A stretch of DNA of 10,104 nt from Bacteroidetes bacterium QS_8_64_10 (GTDB lineage Bacteria > Bacteroidota > Rhodothermia > Rhodothermales > Salinibacteraceae), in assembly GCA_003022505.1 (NCBI GenBank), contig PXTQ01000045.1:1-10104 (forward strand). The letters are read 5' to 3'. The position numbers were made by a program, and so were the translations under genes. The stretch's first letter is position 1. Each line of letters begins with the position of its first letter. Below the pieces are notes generated by a model that did not search any database, was not told the DNA's origin, and was given only the letters and a program-made list of their open reading frames with translations. Below are positions 1 to 6,474 of the stretch, piece after piece.

Positions 1-2
1 AC

Positions 3-1160
3 GTCTTGGACGCCTCACGCTCCGTCGGCGTGACGAGCAAGCTGCTGAGCGACGAGCAGCGCGACGGCTTCCTGAACGATGTGGAAGATCGCTTCGAGAT
101 GCTCCGCGACCGCCACGAAGGACGCTCCCGCCGAAAAACGTATCTCTCGCTGGAGGAGGCGCGCGAGAACCGCTTCAGCTGTAATTGGGATGACGTGCCG
201 ATCACCACGCCCAACCGCCTCGGCGTGGAGACGCTGCGCGATTTCCCGATCAGCGAGCTGCGCGACTACATCGACTGGACGCCGTTTTTCATCGCGTGGC
301 AGCTCAAGGGCAAGTTCCCGCGCATCTTCGACGACCCGGAGGTCGGCGCGGAGGCAGAGGAGCTGTACGAGGACGCCAACCGGATGCTCGACCGCATGGT
401 GCGCGAAAACTGGCTGCGCGCGCACGGCGTCTACGCGCTCTGGCCCGCCAACAGCAGCGGCGACGACATTGAGGTGTATTCAAGCGAGGAGCGCGACGAG
501 GTGATCGCGCGGCTGCACCACTTGCGGCAGCAGTCCGAGAAGACGCCGGGCCGCCCGAACCGCGCGCTCAGCGATTTCGTGGCTCCGAAGGATTCAGGCC
601 GCGGCGACTACGTGGGCGGCTTCGCCGTCACTGCTGGGCACGGCCTCGACGAGGTGAAGGCGCGCTTCGAGGATCAGCACGACGACTACAATCAAATCTT
701 GGCGACCTCGCTGGCGGATCGCCTCGCGGAGGCGTTCGCCGAGATGCTGCACGAGCGCCTGCGCAAAGACAAGTGGGGCTACGCGCCGGACGAGGAGCTG
801 TCCAACGAGCAGCTCGTCAAGGAGAAGTATCGAGGCATCCGACCTGCGCCGGGCTACCCGGCCTGCCCGGATCACACCGAGAAGCCGCTCATGTGGGAGC
901 TGATGGACGTAGAAGCAAACACGGGCATCACGCTCACCGAGAGCCTGGCGATGCATCCGGGGGCGGCGGTCTGTGGTACCTACATCGCGCACCCCGAAGC
1001 GAGCTACTACAACGTCGGCAAGGTGGCGCGCGATCAGGTGGAGGACTACGCGCGCCGCAAGGGGATGACGCCCGCCGAGATCGAGAACTGGCTGTCCTCG
1101 CGCCTCAGCTACGATCCCGACGCCGAGGCCGACGAGCAGCAGGAGGCTGTGGCGGCGTGA
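3..1160 (+). CDS. metH: Cobalamin-dependent methionine synthase, C-terminal part (5' end outside window)
   Basis: This is the C-terminal third of MetH, which methylates homocysteine to methionine using methylcobalamin and 5-methyltetrahydrofolate. The visible part, about 385 residues, covers the end of the B12-binding domain (VLDASRSVGV) and the whole AdoMet-binding reactivation domain, which re-methylates oxidised cob(II)alamin. Counting from the TTG codon at 6: DWTPFF is at residues 90-95 (its Asp matches E. coli Asp946), HHLRQQ at 171-176, and the AdoMet-binding RPAPGYPACP at 279-288. DQVEDYARRKGM follows near the end. All align closely with E. coli MetH from memory. The frame is open to the left edge, so TTG at 6 is an internal Leu codon, not a start. 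A short acidic tail (DAEADEQQEAVAA) extends past the usual end. It converges on era. Identity is very secure; only the start is unknown. Confidence 0.96.
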   Translation, partial: VLDASRSVGVTSKLLSDEQRDGFLNDVEDRFEMLRDRHEGRSRRKTYLSLEEARENRFSCNWDDVPITTPNRLGVETLRDFPISELRDYIDWTPFFIAWQLKGKFPRIFDDPEVGAEAEELYEDANRMLDRMVRENWLRAHGVYALWPANSSGDDIEVYSSEERDEVIARLHHLRQQSEKTPGRPNRALSDFVAPKDSGRGDYVGGFAVTAGHGLDEVKARFEDQHDDYNQILATSLADRLAEAFAEMLHERLRKDKWGYAPDEELSNEQLVKEKYRGIRPAPGYPACPDHTEKPLMWELMDVEANTGITLTESLAMHPGAAVCGTYIAHPEASYYNVGKVARDQVEDYARRKGMTPAEIENWLSSRLSYDPDAEADEQQEAVAA

Positions 1161-1197
1161 TGATGTTTGCGGGATACGTATTGCGTCAGACTGCCAG

Positions 1198-1251
1198 CTT
1201 GAACTGTTCGTGCTTGGAGTTTCCCCTTATTCTCAGCGCTGCCAGTTCAAG
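1198..1251. repeat. 9-bp inverted repeat in the metH/era convergent gap
   Basis: CTTGAACTG at 1198-1206 is the exact reverse complement of CAGTTCAAG at 1243-1251, with a 36-nt loop. Each arm lies next to a copy of CTGCCAG (1191-1197 directly before the left arm; 1239-1245 overlapping the right arm). The gap between the two convergent genes is 180 bp and has no gene. The stem could help end metH transcripts, but no T-run follows it, so it is not a canonical intrinsic terminator. A second, weaker pair (GAATGAC 1314-1320 with GTCATTC 1340-1346) overlaps the era stop codon. Confidence 0.35.
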
Positions 1252-1340
1252 ACCGTCTCCGCCCAAGGGGGGCAGGCGAAAGTTCTGGCGAACACTCGTC
1301 TCCGGTGGACAGTGAATGACATTGGCTGCGCACACTCTCG

Positions 1341-2261
1341 TCATTCGTCCGTGCGATAGCCATAGCTGCGCAGCCGACCTTCGTCGTCGCGCCAGCCCGC
1401 TCGCGCCTTGACGTGCAACTGAAGGTACACGTCGCGATTCAGAAACGGCTCGATATCTTCGCGCGCCGCTTCTCCCAGTGCCTTCAGTGCCTGCCCGCCC
1501 TTCCCGATCAGGATGCCTTTGTGCGACTCCTTGTTAACCACGATCTCGGCGTCGATAACGTCTTTCCGGTCGCCCGCGTGCTCCGCGTATTCCACGATGT
1601 TGACCTGCACGGAATAGGGAATCTCCTGACGGTACTGCTGAAACACCTTCTCGCGGATGATCTCGGCCACGAAGAAACGCTCCGGATGCTCGCTTACCAC
1701 GTCCTTCGGGTAAAACGGCGGGCCTTTCGGCAGGCGCTCCGTGATCTCGTCGAGCACCGCGTCGAGGTTGTAGTCCTTGAGCGCTGAGGTCGGGATCACC
1801 TCCTCGAAGGCACGCAGCTCCGTGTAGCGATCTACCAGCGGCAGCGCCTGCTCCTGCGGGATAAGGTCGATCTTGTTCAAGAGCAGAATCGCCGTGCGAT
1901 CCTCCACAAAATCGAGTGTGAGACGGTCCGGCTCGTCGCGCGTGGCGTCGGCCATAAACAGAACCAAGTCGGCGTCGCGGATCGCACCCTGCACGCTGCG
2001 CATCATGACGGATTGCAGCCCGTAGCGCGGCTCAAGCACGCCGGGCGTGTCCAGAAAAATGATCTGCCGCTCCTCGTCGGAGAGAATACCGAGAACGCGC
2101 TGCCGGGTCGTCTGCGGCTTGCGCGTCACGATGGAGAGCTTGCGGCCCACCAGCGCGTTCATGAGCGTCGATTTACCCACGTTGGGTCGGCCCACCAGCG
2201 TCACGTAGCCGCTGCGGTGGCCCTCCGGCACGTCTCCAAAATCCAGATCCGCTGCTTCCAT
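1341..2261 (-). CDS. era: GTPase Era (ribosome small-subunit assembly)
   Basis: Era is a GTPase that binds the 3' end of 16S rRNA and helps mature the 30S subunit at the cytoplasmic membrane. The 306-residue product has the usual two-domain layout and length. GTPase motifs: P-loop GRPNVGKS (24-31), switch I TTRQR (51-55), DTPG (71-74), NKID (129-132), and the G5-like SALKD (159-163). The C-terminal KH domain carries VVNKESHKGILIGKGGQAL (about 241-259), with the RNA-binding GKGG loop at 253-256. The ATG at 2259-2261 gives a short N-terminal extension before the G domain. No Shine-Dalgarno sequence precedes it. It lies 45 bp downstream of pdxJ on the same strand and is probably cotranscribed; an era-pdxJ neighbourhood is also known from the proteobacterial rnc-era-recO-pdxJ operon. 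No key residue is missing. Confidence 0.97.
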   Translation of the reverse strand: MEAADLDFGDVPEGHRSGYVTLVGRPNVGKSTLMNALVGRKLSIVTRKPQTTRQRVLGILSDEERQIIFLDTPGVLEPRYGLQSVMMRSVQGAIRDADLVLFMADATRDEPDRLTLDFVEDRTAILLLNKIDLIPQEQALPLVDRYTELRAFEEVIPTSALKDYNLDAVLDEITERLPKGPPFYPKDVVSEHPERFFVAEIIREKVFQQYRQEIPYSVQVNIVEYAEHAGDRKDVIDAEIVVNKESHKGILIGKGGQALKALGEAAREDIEPFLNRDVYLQLHVKARAGWRDDEGRLRSYGYRTDE

Positions 2262-2306
2262 AGCCTATTGACGCGCTGCGTTCAAGAGAAAAAACTTGCC
2301 AACCTG

Positions 2307-2975
2307 CTAATGTGCAGCAACCAGCTCGCGCATCTCGCGGACGGCCTGTTCCATCCCGACGAGCACGGCGCGCGCCACCACCGCAAACCCGACCGATACC
2401 TCCTCGACGTGCGCTCCGGCGGCCTCCCGAAACGTCGCGTAGTTACGGTAATCCAACCCGTGCCCGGCGTGCACGCGCAGTCCGTGCTCCGCAGCCTGGG
2501 CGGCGGCGCGCGCCAGCACCTGCGCCTCTTCGCGCTCCGCTTCGGGCGTCTCGGCATTGGCGAACGCGCCGGTGTGCAACTCGATGGCGTTCGCGCTCGT
2601 GCGAGCGGCAGCCTCGATTTGCTCCGGGGCGGGATCGACGAAGAGCGCCACCTCACGCACACCGGCGCCGAAAAGGCGAGCGATCACGTCCTCCAGGCGC
2701 TCGTCGTGGGTGCGCACGTCCAGGCCGCCCTCCGTGGTCACTTCGTCGCGGCGCTCCGGTACCAGCGTCGCCAAGTCGGGTTGCGTTGCGCAGCAGATAT
2801 CGACCACCTCCTCGTCCGTTGACAGTTCGAAGTCGAGCTTGCCGCGCACGGTCTCCTTGAGCAGCCGCACGTCGCGCTCCGTAATGTGGCGGCGGTCCTC
2901 ACGCACGGGGAAGGTCTCGCGGCGCGCGTTGCGCAGCGTCGCCACGTGATCGACGTTGATAAGCAGGTTCGTCAT
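2307..2975 (-). CDS. pdxJ: Pyridoxine 5'-phosphate synthase PdxJ with an internal in-frame deletion
   Basis: PdxJ condenses 1-deoxyxylulose 5-phosphate with 3-amino-2-oxopropyl phosphate to pyridoxine 5'-phosphate, the ring-closing step of DXP-dependent vitamin B6 synthesis. Family motifs are clear: NVDHVATLRNAR (7-18), REDRRHIT (25-32), VPERRDEVTTEGGLDV (72-87), IELHTG (131-136), AGHGLDY (170-176). At 222 residues it is about 20 shorter than E. coli PdxJ (243). The shortfall lies at one place: after TFP (21-23) the sequence passes through one Val straight into REDRRH, where E. coli has 21 residues (D26-L46). That block holds helix 1, strand 2 and the catalytic His45. The equivalents of Arg20, Arg47, His52, Glu72, Thr102 and His193 remain (R18, R25, H30, E50, T80, H172). 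The frame is intact, so this is a clean deletion or an assembly artefact. Family assignment is secure; activity is doubtful. First gene of the pdxJ-era pair. Confidence 0.93.
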   Translation of the reverse strand: MTNLLINVDHVATLRNARRETFPVREDRRHITERDVRLLKETVRGKLDFELSTDEEVVDICCATQPDLATLVPERRDEVTTEGGLDVRTHDERLEDVIARLFGAGVREVALFVDPAPEQIEAAARTSANAIELHTGAFANAETPEAEREEAQVLARAAAQAAEHGLRVHAGHGLDYRNYATFREAAGAHVEEVSVGFAVVARAVLVGMEQAVREMRELVAAH

Positions 2976-3030
2976 GGCAGTGTGTTTACCGAGTTACCAG
3001 ACTTTCTCCGGGTGAAGAACCAGACTCGAC

Positions 3031-3060
3031 AGTATAGCATGAACCATGCTGAACGTGCAA
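3031..3060 (-). promoter_or_regulatory. Sigma70-like promoter for pdxJ-era
   Basis: Read on the minus strand, TTGCAC (3055-3060) and TATACT (3031-3036) are separated by 18 bp, a good housekeeping-type match. They lie about 55-85 bp upstream of the pdxJ ATG. The start point would be near 3023-3025, giving a leader of about 50 nt. The spacer contains AGCATG-AAC-CATGCT (3036-3050), a perfect 6-bp inverted repeat that could be an operator or chance. The -10 is not the Bacteroidota TAnnTTTG form, which lowers confidence for this organism. Confidence 0.45.
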
Positions 3061-3355
3061 CGCGCAAACTTACCAAACGCGACACTATTTACTGAGCCGT
3101 GAGCGGATTGCTAAACGTTGTTGCTCATGCCCGTCGGAAAGGTTAAAGCCAAGCTAACTGTGGTTGGGAGTGTGTAAGATGGGGTGTGTGTACGTTTGCC
3201 GAGCCTCTCCGTCTCGCTCGCCATGCTCACAAACGCTTAGAAGACGATGCACGGGTCAGTAAGACAGTACGGCGAACGATGGGGCTTTGAAAAAAATACA
3301 GCGTGAAGTTGTGACGGAAAATATGCTTGCTTCCCTTTGCCCGGCAAGACGACAG
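3061..3355. other. Intergenic stretch without a recognisable gene
   Basis: This is the middle of a 487-bp gap between the divergent pdxJ-era and membrane-protein units. No open frame here has recognisable protein character, and I see no tRNA cloverleaf. The composition is more AT-rich than the flanking genes. It holds a G/T-rich run (about 3162-3193, GTTGGGAGTGTGTAAGATGG and following) reminiscent of G/T-rich tracts at 7708-7749 and 8481-8495. It probably carries only upstream regulatory DNA for both units. Confidence 0.4.
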
Positions 3356-3386
3356 TTGCATTTAGTAAAATGGGTCTATACTTTTG
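3356..3386 (+). promoter_or_regulatory. Bacteroidota-type promoter for the 3463-6171 gene run
   Basis: TACTTTTG at 3379-3386 matches the Bacteroidota primary-sigma -7 box TAnnTTTG exactly. A TTG at 3356-3358 lies 20 bp upstream, close to the spacing expected for the -33 element. The same sites also read as a weaker sigma70 pair (TTGCAT with TATACT, 15-bp spacer). Transcription would start at about 3391-3395, giving a roughly 70-nt leader to the ATG at 3463. Confidence 0.55.
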
Positions 3387-3462
3387 ATAGCGTTGCTTGC
3401 CGAACCCTCCGGCGCCCTTTTGCTATTTCTACTTTTTAGAGCTTAACGTCTCCTTCTGGTCA

Positions 3463-3927
3463 ATGGCTTTTGAGAACCCTACGGTACGGCGTGTCACGGA
3501 AGTGATACTCGCTCTCGTCATCGTTGCGCTTGCCTACGTGTTGTATCGCACAATACGCGGACCCGCCGAGCGCATGGAACGACAGCAAGAACTGACCCAG
3601 CAGACGCGCACCCGGATGCTCAACGTCCGCAAGGCAATGATCCGGTACGAAGAGCAACGAGACCGCTACACGACCTCGCTCGACTCGCTGGTGATGTTCG
3701 TGAAGAGCGACACCACCCTGCAAGTCAGTCAGGACAGCCTCTTTGGACCCAACTTTCAGCCCGACTCGCTGCCGTTTTCGCCGCGCACCGGAAACCGTTT
3801 CCGCCTGCAGGTCAATGACACCTCGCGCGTGAACACCTACAAGCTGACGGATCCGGACCGCCCGAAAGACTACATCGGCACGACGTCGGGCGACGTTACG
3901 CAGGCCAACGCCGTCAGCTGGCGGTAG
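3463..3927 (+). CDS. Hypothetical single-pass membrane protein, pseudopilin-like layout
   Basis: I do not recognise this 154-residue protein. It has a short basic N-terminus (MAFENPTVRR), one transmembrane helix (about 11-30, VTEVILALVIVALAYVLYRT), a charged helical stretch (31-70, probably coiled coil), then a soluble domain with LPFSPRTGNRFRLQVNDTS (103-121). The topology would place the C-terminal domain in the periplasm. The order hydrophobic helix, then RKAMIRYEEQRDRYTTSLDS, then a P-x-TGN-x-F strand resembles type II secretion/type IV pilus pseudopilins. However, there is no Gly/Ala cleavage site five residues before the Glu (E13), so it is not a standard prepilin. The ATG at 3463 is preferred; an in-frame TTG at 3397 would add 22 residues and start almost at the predicted transcript start. 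It lies 62 bp before the PilM-like gene and is probably first in that operon. Coding is likely; function is unknown. Confidence 0.75.
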   Translation: MAFENPTVRRVTEVILALVIVALAYVLYRTIRGPAERMERQQELTQQTRTRMLNVRKAMIRYEEQRDRYTTSLDSLVMFVKSDTTLQVSQDSLFGPNFQPDSLPFSPRTGNRFRLQVNDTSRVNTYKLTDPDRPKDYIGTTSGDVTQANAVSWR

Positions 3928-3989
3928 CGGCTTCGAGCAGCGCACCATTCGGTCTCCCCTCCTTCACCTCGTGTCAGCACCATTCAGCG

Positions 3990-4982
3990 ATGCCGCGTAT
4001 GACTGACGCGCACTCCGAAGCCGCCGATCCGACTACGCCTCCACGTGCGGAAGCCTGGGCCGGCATCGACGTTCACGGCGACGTAATGCGGTACGCCGCC
4101 GTCGAGCGCTATCGCGGCAGGCAGCGACGCCTGTTGCGGCTAGGGCACTGCGACTTTGAGTTTGAGGCCGCTCCGGTCCTCTTTCAAGAAGAGGTGCAGG
4201 ACGACCTCCGGACGATGACGGAGGCGCTGCAAGATGCCTTTGCCGGGGCGTCCATCGAACAACTGCGCGTGGTCCTGCACCCGCCCGACTGCTATTCGTT
4301 CTTTACGCCCGTTCCCGACGGCTTTTCGCCGGAGGAGACCGAGCAGCGCCTGCACGAGGAAGCCACGTTGCTGGCGCAGACGGAGGCCGAATCTCAGCTT
4401 CAGCTTACCAGCAACGCGCTCTACGATGAGGTGCTGGACGGTGAGCGCGTGCGCTGGCATCACGTGCTGGGCGTCGAGAGCACCGTCTGGTCGCGCCTGG
4501 AACGCCTGTTCGAGGGCGTATCGGCAGGCGACTACCAGGCGATGCTCAGCATGCAGGCGGCGGGGCGCGTCTTGACGACGACGCAGCAGCAAACGACGAA
4601 AGAGACCGGCAACGACAACTCCGATTCAGAAAACGACGCTTACGGCCTCGCTATCGGCTGGTATCCGCGCCACGTCGAATTCTCGCTCTCGCGCGGGGCG
4701 GAGTGGCGCTTCGGGCACTTCACGTCGGTCGGTTCCCCCGCCGACTGTGCGTACTTCGCCGTGGCCCTCCTGAACCGCATGAAACTGAAGCCGCAGGACG
4801 TAGGCCGGCTTCGCCTGTACGGCGACGAGGTGGACGTCTCGCGGTTCGATCTGCTGGAGCGCATCTTCGAGGTGCGCCCCCGGCGGCTCAGCGCCGTGCC
4901 CCTGCTGGAGGCGGACGCCGAAAGCTTCACCGCGCGCTTCAACCCGGAAGCCTACGCCACCTGCATCGGCGCAGCACTCTGA
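3990..4982 (+). CDS. DUF3822-like / PilM-like ASKHA-fold protein
   Basis: This 330-residue protein resembles the DUF3822 family of Bacteroidota, whose genes commonly sit next to rsmD, as here. It appears to have an actin/Hsp70/sugar-kinase (ASKHA) fold of the PilM type. AWAGIDVHGDVMRYAAVER (22-40) is a phosphate-1-like beta hairpin that recurs as GLAIGWYPRHVEFSLSRG (219-236), as expected for duplicated subdomains. A low-complexity Thr/Gln/Asn/Ser linker (196-217) separates the halves. The classic DxG ATP-binding pattern is weak, so nucleotide binding is uncertain. There is no signal peptide or membrane segment, so it should be cytosolic. ATG 3990 is taken; a second in-frame ATG at 3999 is equally possible. 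The true function of the family is not known to me. A link to the pseudopilin-like neighbour is inference. Confidence 0.7.
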   Translation: MPRMTDAHSEAADPTTPPRAEAWAGIDVHGDVMRYAAVERYRGRQRRLLRLGHCDFEFEAAPVLFQEEVQDDLRTMTEALQDAFAGASIEQLRVVLHPPDCYSFFTPVPDGFSPEETEQRLHEEATLLAQTEAESQLQLTSNALYDEVLDGERVRWHHVLGVESTVWSRLERLFEGVSAGDYQAMLSMQAAGRVLTTTQQQTTKETGNDNSDSENDAYGLAIGWYPRHVEFSLSRGAEWRFGHFTSVGSPADCAYFAVALLNRMKLKPQDVGRLRLYGDEVDVSRFDLLERIFEVRPRRLSAVPLLEADAESFTARFNPEAYATCIGAAL

Positions 4983-5023
4983 CGATTGTCGATTGGCGAG
5001 TAATCGAAAATCAAAAATCGCAA

Positions 5024-5563
5024 ATGCGCATCATTGCTGGCCAGCTCAAGCGCAAGTCGATCCGCGCGCCGCAGGGCCACCTGACGCGCCCCACGACGGA
5101 CCGCACGCGCGAGTCGCTCTTTCATCTCGTGGAAGCGCGGCTGGCCCTACGCGAGGCCGAGGTGCTGGACCTGTTTGCCGGCACCGGCGCGCTGGGCCTG
5201 GAGGCGATCAGCCGGGGGGCGCGCTTCGTCACGTTTGTCGAAAACGAGCGGCGCGTCATGCAGGTCGCCCGTGACAACGCCGACACGCTCGACGTGAGCG
5301 ATCAGGGCCGGTTTGTGCCCGGCGACGCCGTGCACTTCCTGGAAACGTACAACGGCCCGCCGTTCGATCTCATCATGGCCGATCCGCCATACGATCTCGA
5401 CGCCATGGATCGCCTCCCGGACCTCGCTCTCCCGCATGTGCGCGAGGGGGGGCTGCTCACGCTGGAGCACGACACGCGCATCTTCTTCGACGAGCATCCG
5501 CATCTCGACACGAGCCGCCCCTATGGACGCACCATCGTCAGCGTTTTTCGAAAATCAACTTGA
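5024..5563 (+). CDS. rsmD: 16S rRNA (guanine(966)-N2)-methyltransferase RsmD
   Basis: RsmD methylates N2 of G966 of 16S rRNA on the assembling 30S subunit, using AdoMet. The 179-residue product starts with the family-typical MRIIAGQLK, so ATG 5024 is chosen; the frame is open further upstream inside the previous gene, but that part is not RsmD-like. RPTTDRTRESLF is at 22-33, the AdoMet-binding loop DLFAGTGALGLEA at 49-61, the acidic ribose-binding residue in VENERR at 72-77, and the catalytic DPPYD at 120-124. Length is near E. coli RsmD (198), with a shorter C-terminus. It lies 41 bp after the DUF3822-like gene and 104 bp before coaD, all on one strand. No Shine-Dalgarno sequence is seen. 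Confidence 0.95.
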   Translation: MRIIAGQLKRKSIRAPQGHLTRPTTDRTRESLFHLVEARLALREAEVLDLFAGTGALGLEAISRGARFVTFVENERRVMQVARDNADTLDVSDQGRFVPGDAVHFLETYNGPPFDLIMADPPYDLDAMDRLPDLALPHVREGGLLTLEHDTRIFFDEHPHLDTSRPYGRTIVSVFRKST

Positions 5564-5612
5564 GGGTGGGGAACCTCGTGTCGTGATCGTGCCGGCGTAC
5601 CTTGTAGTTGAA

Positions 5613-5629
5613 GCGAATCGCTGATTCGC
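5613..5629. repeat. 7-bp perfect inverted repeat between rsmD and coaD
   Basis: GCGAATC (5613-5619) and GATTCGC (5623-5629) flank a 3-nt loop (GCT). The hairpin sits 39 bp before the coaD start in the 104-bp gap. No T-run follows, so it is unlikely to be a full terminator. It could be a small operator, an mRNA processing stem, or chance. Confidence 0.35.
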
Positions 5630-5667
5630 CTCAACACGATAACTCGACAACGCTGAAACGCAACATC

Positions 5668-6171
5668 ATGCCCGAATCGGTCGACACGCGCTTTGCGCTC
5701 TACCCCGGCTCCTTCGACCCGTTCACGTACGGGCACCTCGACATCCTGGAGCGCGCCCTGCGGCTGTTCGAACGCATTGAGGTGACGGTGGCCGTCAACA
5801 CGGGCAAAGAGGCCGGGCTGTTTGCACCGGAGGAGCGCTGCGAACTGATCCGGCGCTGCACCCACCACATGGACGGCGTATCGACGACCACCTTCGAGGG
5901 GCTGCTCGTGGATCACGCGCGCGATCAAGGAGCGGGCGTTCTTCTACGCGGCCTTCGTCAGGTCAAGGACTTCGACTACGAGTTTCGCATGGCCTTCGCC
6001 AACCGCAAGCTGCACCCGGACCTGGAGACGGTTTTTTTGATGACCTCCGAGCAGAACGCCTTCGTCAGTTCTACCATCGTGCGCGACGTGCATCGCTGGG
6101 GCGGCGACCTGTCGAAGTTCGTGCCCACTCCCGTCGCGGAGGCTCTCGAAGCAAAACGCGAGCAGAGTTGA
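5668..6171 (+). CDS. coaD: Phosphopantetheine adenylyltransferase CoaD
   Basis: CoaD transfers AMP from ATP to 4'-phosphopantetheine, giving dephospho-CoA, the penultimate step of coenzyme A synthesis, in the cytosol. The 167-residue product has the nucleotidyltransferase motifs in order: ALYPGSFDPFTYGHLDIL (10-27) with the TxGH signature at 20-23, VNTGKEAGLFAPEER (43-57), LLRGLRQVKDFDYE (92-105), and the C-terminal VSSTIVRDV (133-141) matching the family ISSTxVR motif. Length is close to E. coli CoaD (159). ATG 5668 is preferred because the family sequence begins about eight residues later; an in-frame TTG at 5608 would add 20 residues overlapping the hairpin. rsmD-coaD adjacency is common across bacteria. 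All expected catalytic residues appear present. Confidence 0.96.
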   Translation: MPESVDTRFALYPGSFDPFTYGHLDILERALRLFERIEVTVAVNTGKEAGLFAPEERCELIRRCTHHMDGVSTTTFEGLLVDHARDQGAGVLLRGLRQVKDFDYEFRMAFANRKLHPDLETVFLMTSEQNAFVSSTIVRDVHRWGGDLSKFVPTPVAEALEAKREQS

Positions 6172-6232
6172 ACCTGGGGGGCGAGTGTTCAGGTGTTTGG
6201 ATAGCCGGGAGACGCCCAGCGAATTCGACACT

Positions 6233-6250
6233 GCCGAATACAAGTTCGGC
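6233..6250. repeat. 6-bp inverted repeat downstream of coaD
   Basis: GCCGAA (6233-6238) and TTCGGC (6245-6250) flank a 6-nt loop, about 60 bp after the coaD stop. A G/C-rich hairpin at this position may mark the 3' end of the operon transcript, but there is no T-run after it on either strand. A second short pair, AACCG with CGGTT, follows at about 6268-6284. Confidence 0.35.
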
Positions 6251-6302
6251 CCCGTCCCTCGAATCCGAACCGAGCTTACCGGTTTGAAGGACGTGCCGAC
6301 GT

Positions 6303-6435
6303 GATCTACTAATTTGATTAGTTGAGGTCCGGGTAGAAACCTTTCGGGTTTCCGAAACCTGGAAGGTTTATCTGCACAGTGATATTCGGGCGGAGGCCAC
6401 GCCCTGACACGAACACCTCAAATTAGTAATAGATC
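6303..6435. mobile_element. MITE-like non-coding element with imperfect terminal inverted repeats and internal hairpins
   Basis: The 303-bp gap 6172-6474 has no gene but is dense in inverted repeats. Its right half is bounded by arms GATCTA-CTAATTTGA (6303-6317) and TCAAATTAG-TTA... TAGATC (6418-6435), complementary except for three extra bases at 6427-6429. Left-arm bases TTAGTTGAGGT (6318-6328) suggest a small duplication. Inside are alternating GAAACC/GGTTTC repeats (6336-6369) that form either of two hairpins (6336-6352; 6355-6369) or a competing middle one (6347-6359), plus GGGCG...CGCCC (6388-6404). GACGT lies just left of the element (6298-6302) and GACG/GACGT just right (6437-6445), a possible target duplication though not exactly abutting. 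No transposase is encoded. It could be a non-autonomous element, a REP-like cluster, or a structured leader of the next gene, whose start is only 39 bp away. Confidence 0.4.
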
Positions 6436-6474
6436 TGACGGACGTACAACTTTTTAACTCACCACGACTTCAAC

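Noticed and set aside
3096..3355. A possible tRNA or small structured RNA in the long intergenic gap
   Set aside because: I could not draw a cloverleaf or any stem longer than a few base pairs, and no terminator follows.
3397..3462. TTG-initiated N-terminal extension of the membrane protein
   Set aside because: The extra 22 residues have no family support, would start almost at the predicted transcription start, and are followed by an ATG that gives a normal signal-anchor N-terminus.
3487..3525. A type IV prepilin cleavage motif at the N-terminus of the membrane protein
   Set aside because: The Glu within the hydrophobic start is present, but the position five residues before it is Val, not Gly or Ala, so a prepilin peptidase site is not supported.
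3844..3853. A partial match to the palindrome core (GACGGATCCG) inside the membrane-protein gene
   Set aside because: Only about 10 bases match, they are normal in-frame codons (Thr-Asp-Pro), and no arms flank them.
5581..5612. A Bacteroidota promoter just upstream of coaD (TACCTTGT)
   Set aside because: It fits the -7 box only partly and lacks a TTG at the proper distance; coaD is more simply read as part of the upstream operon.
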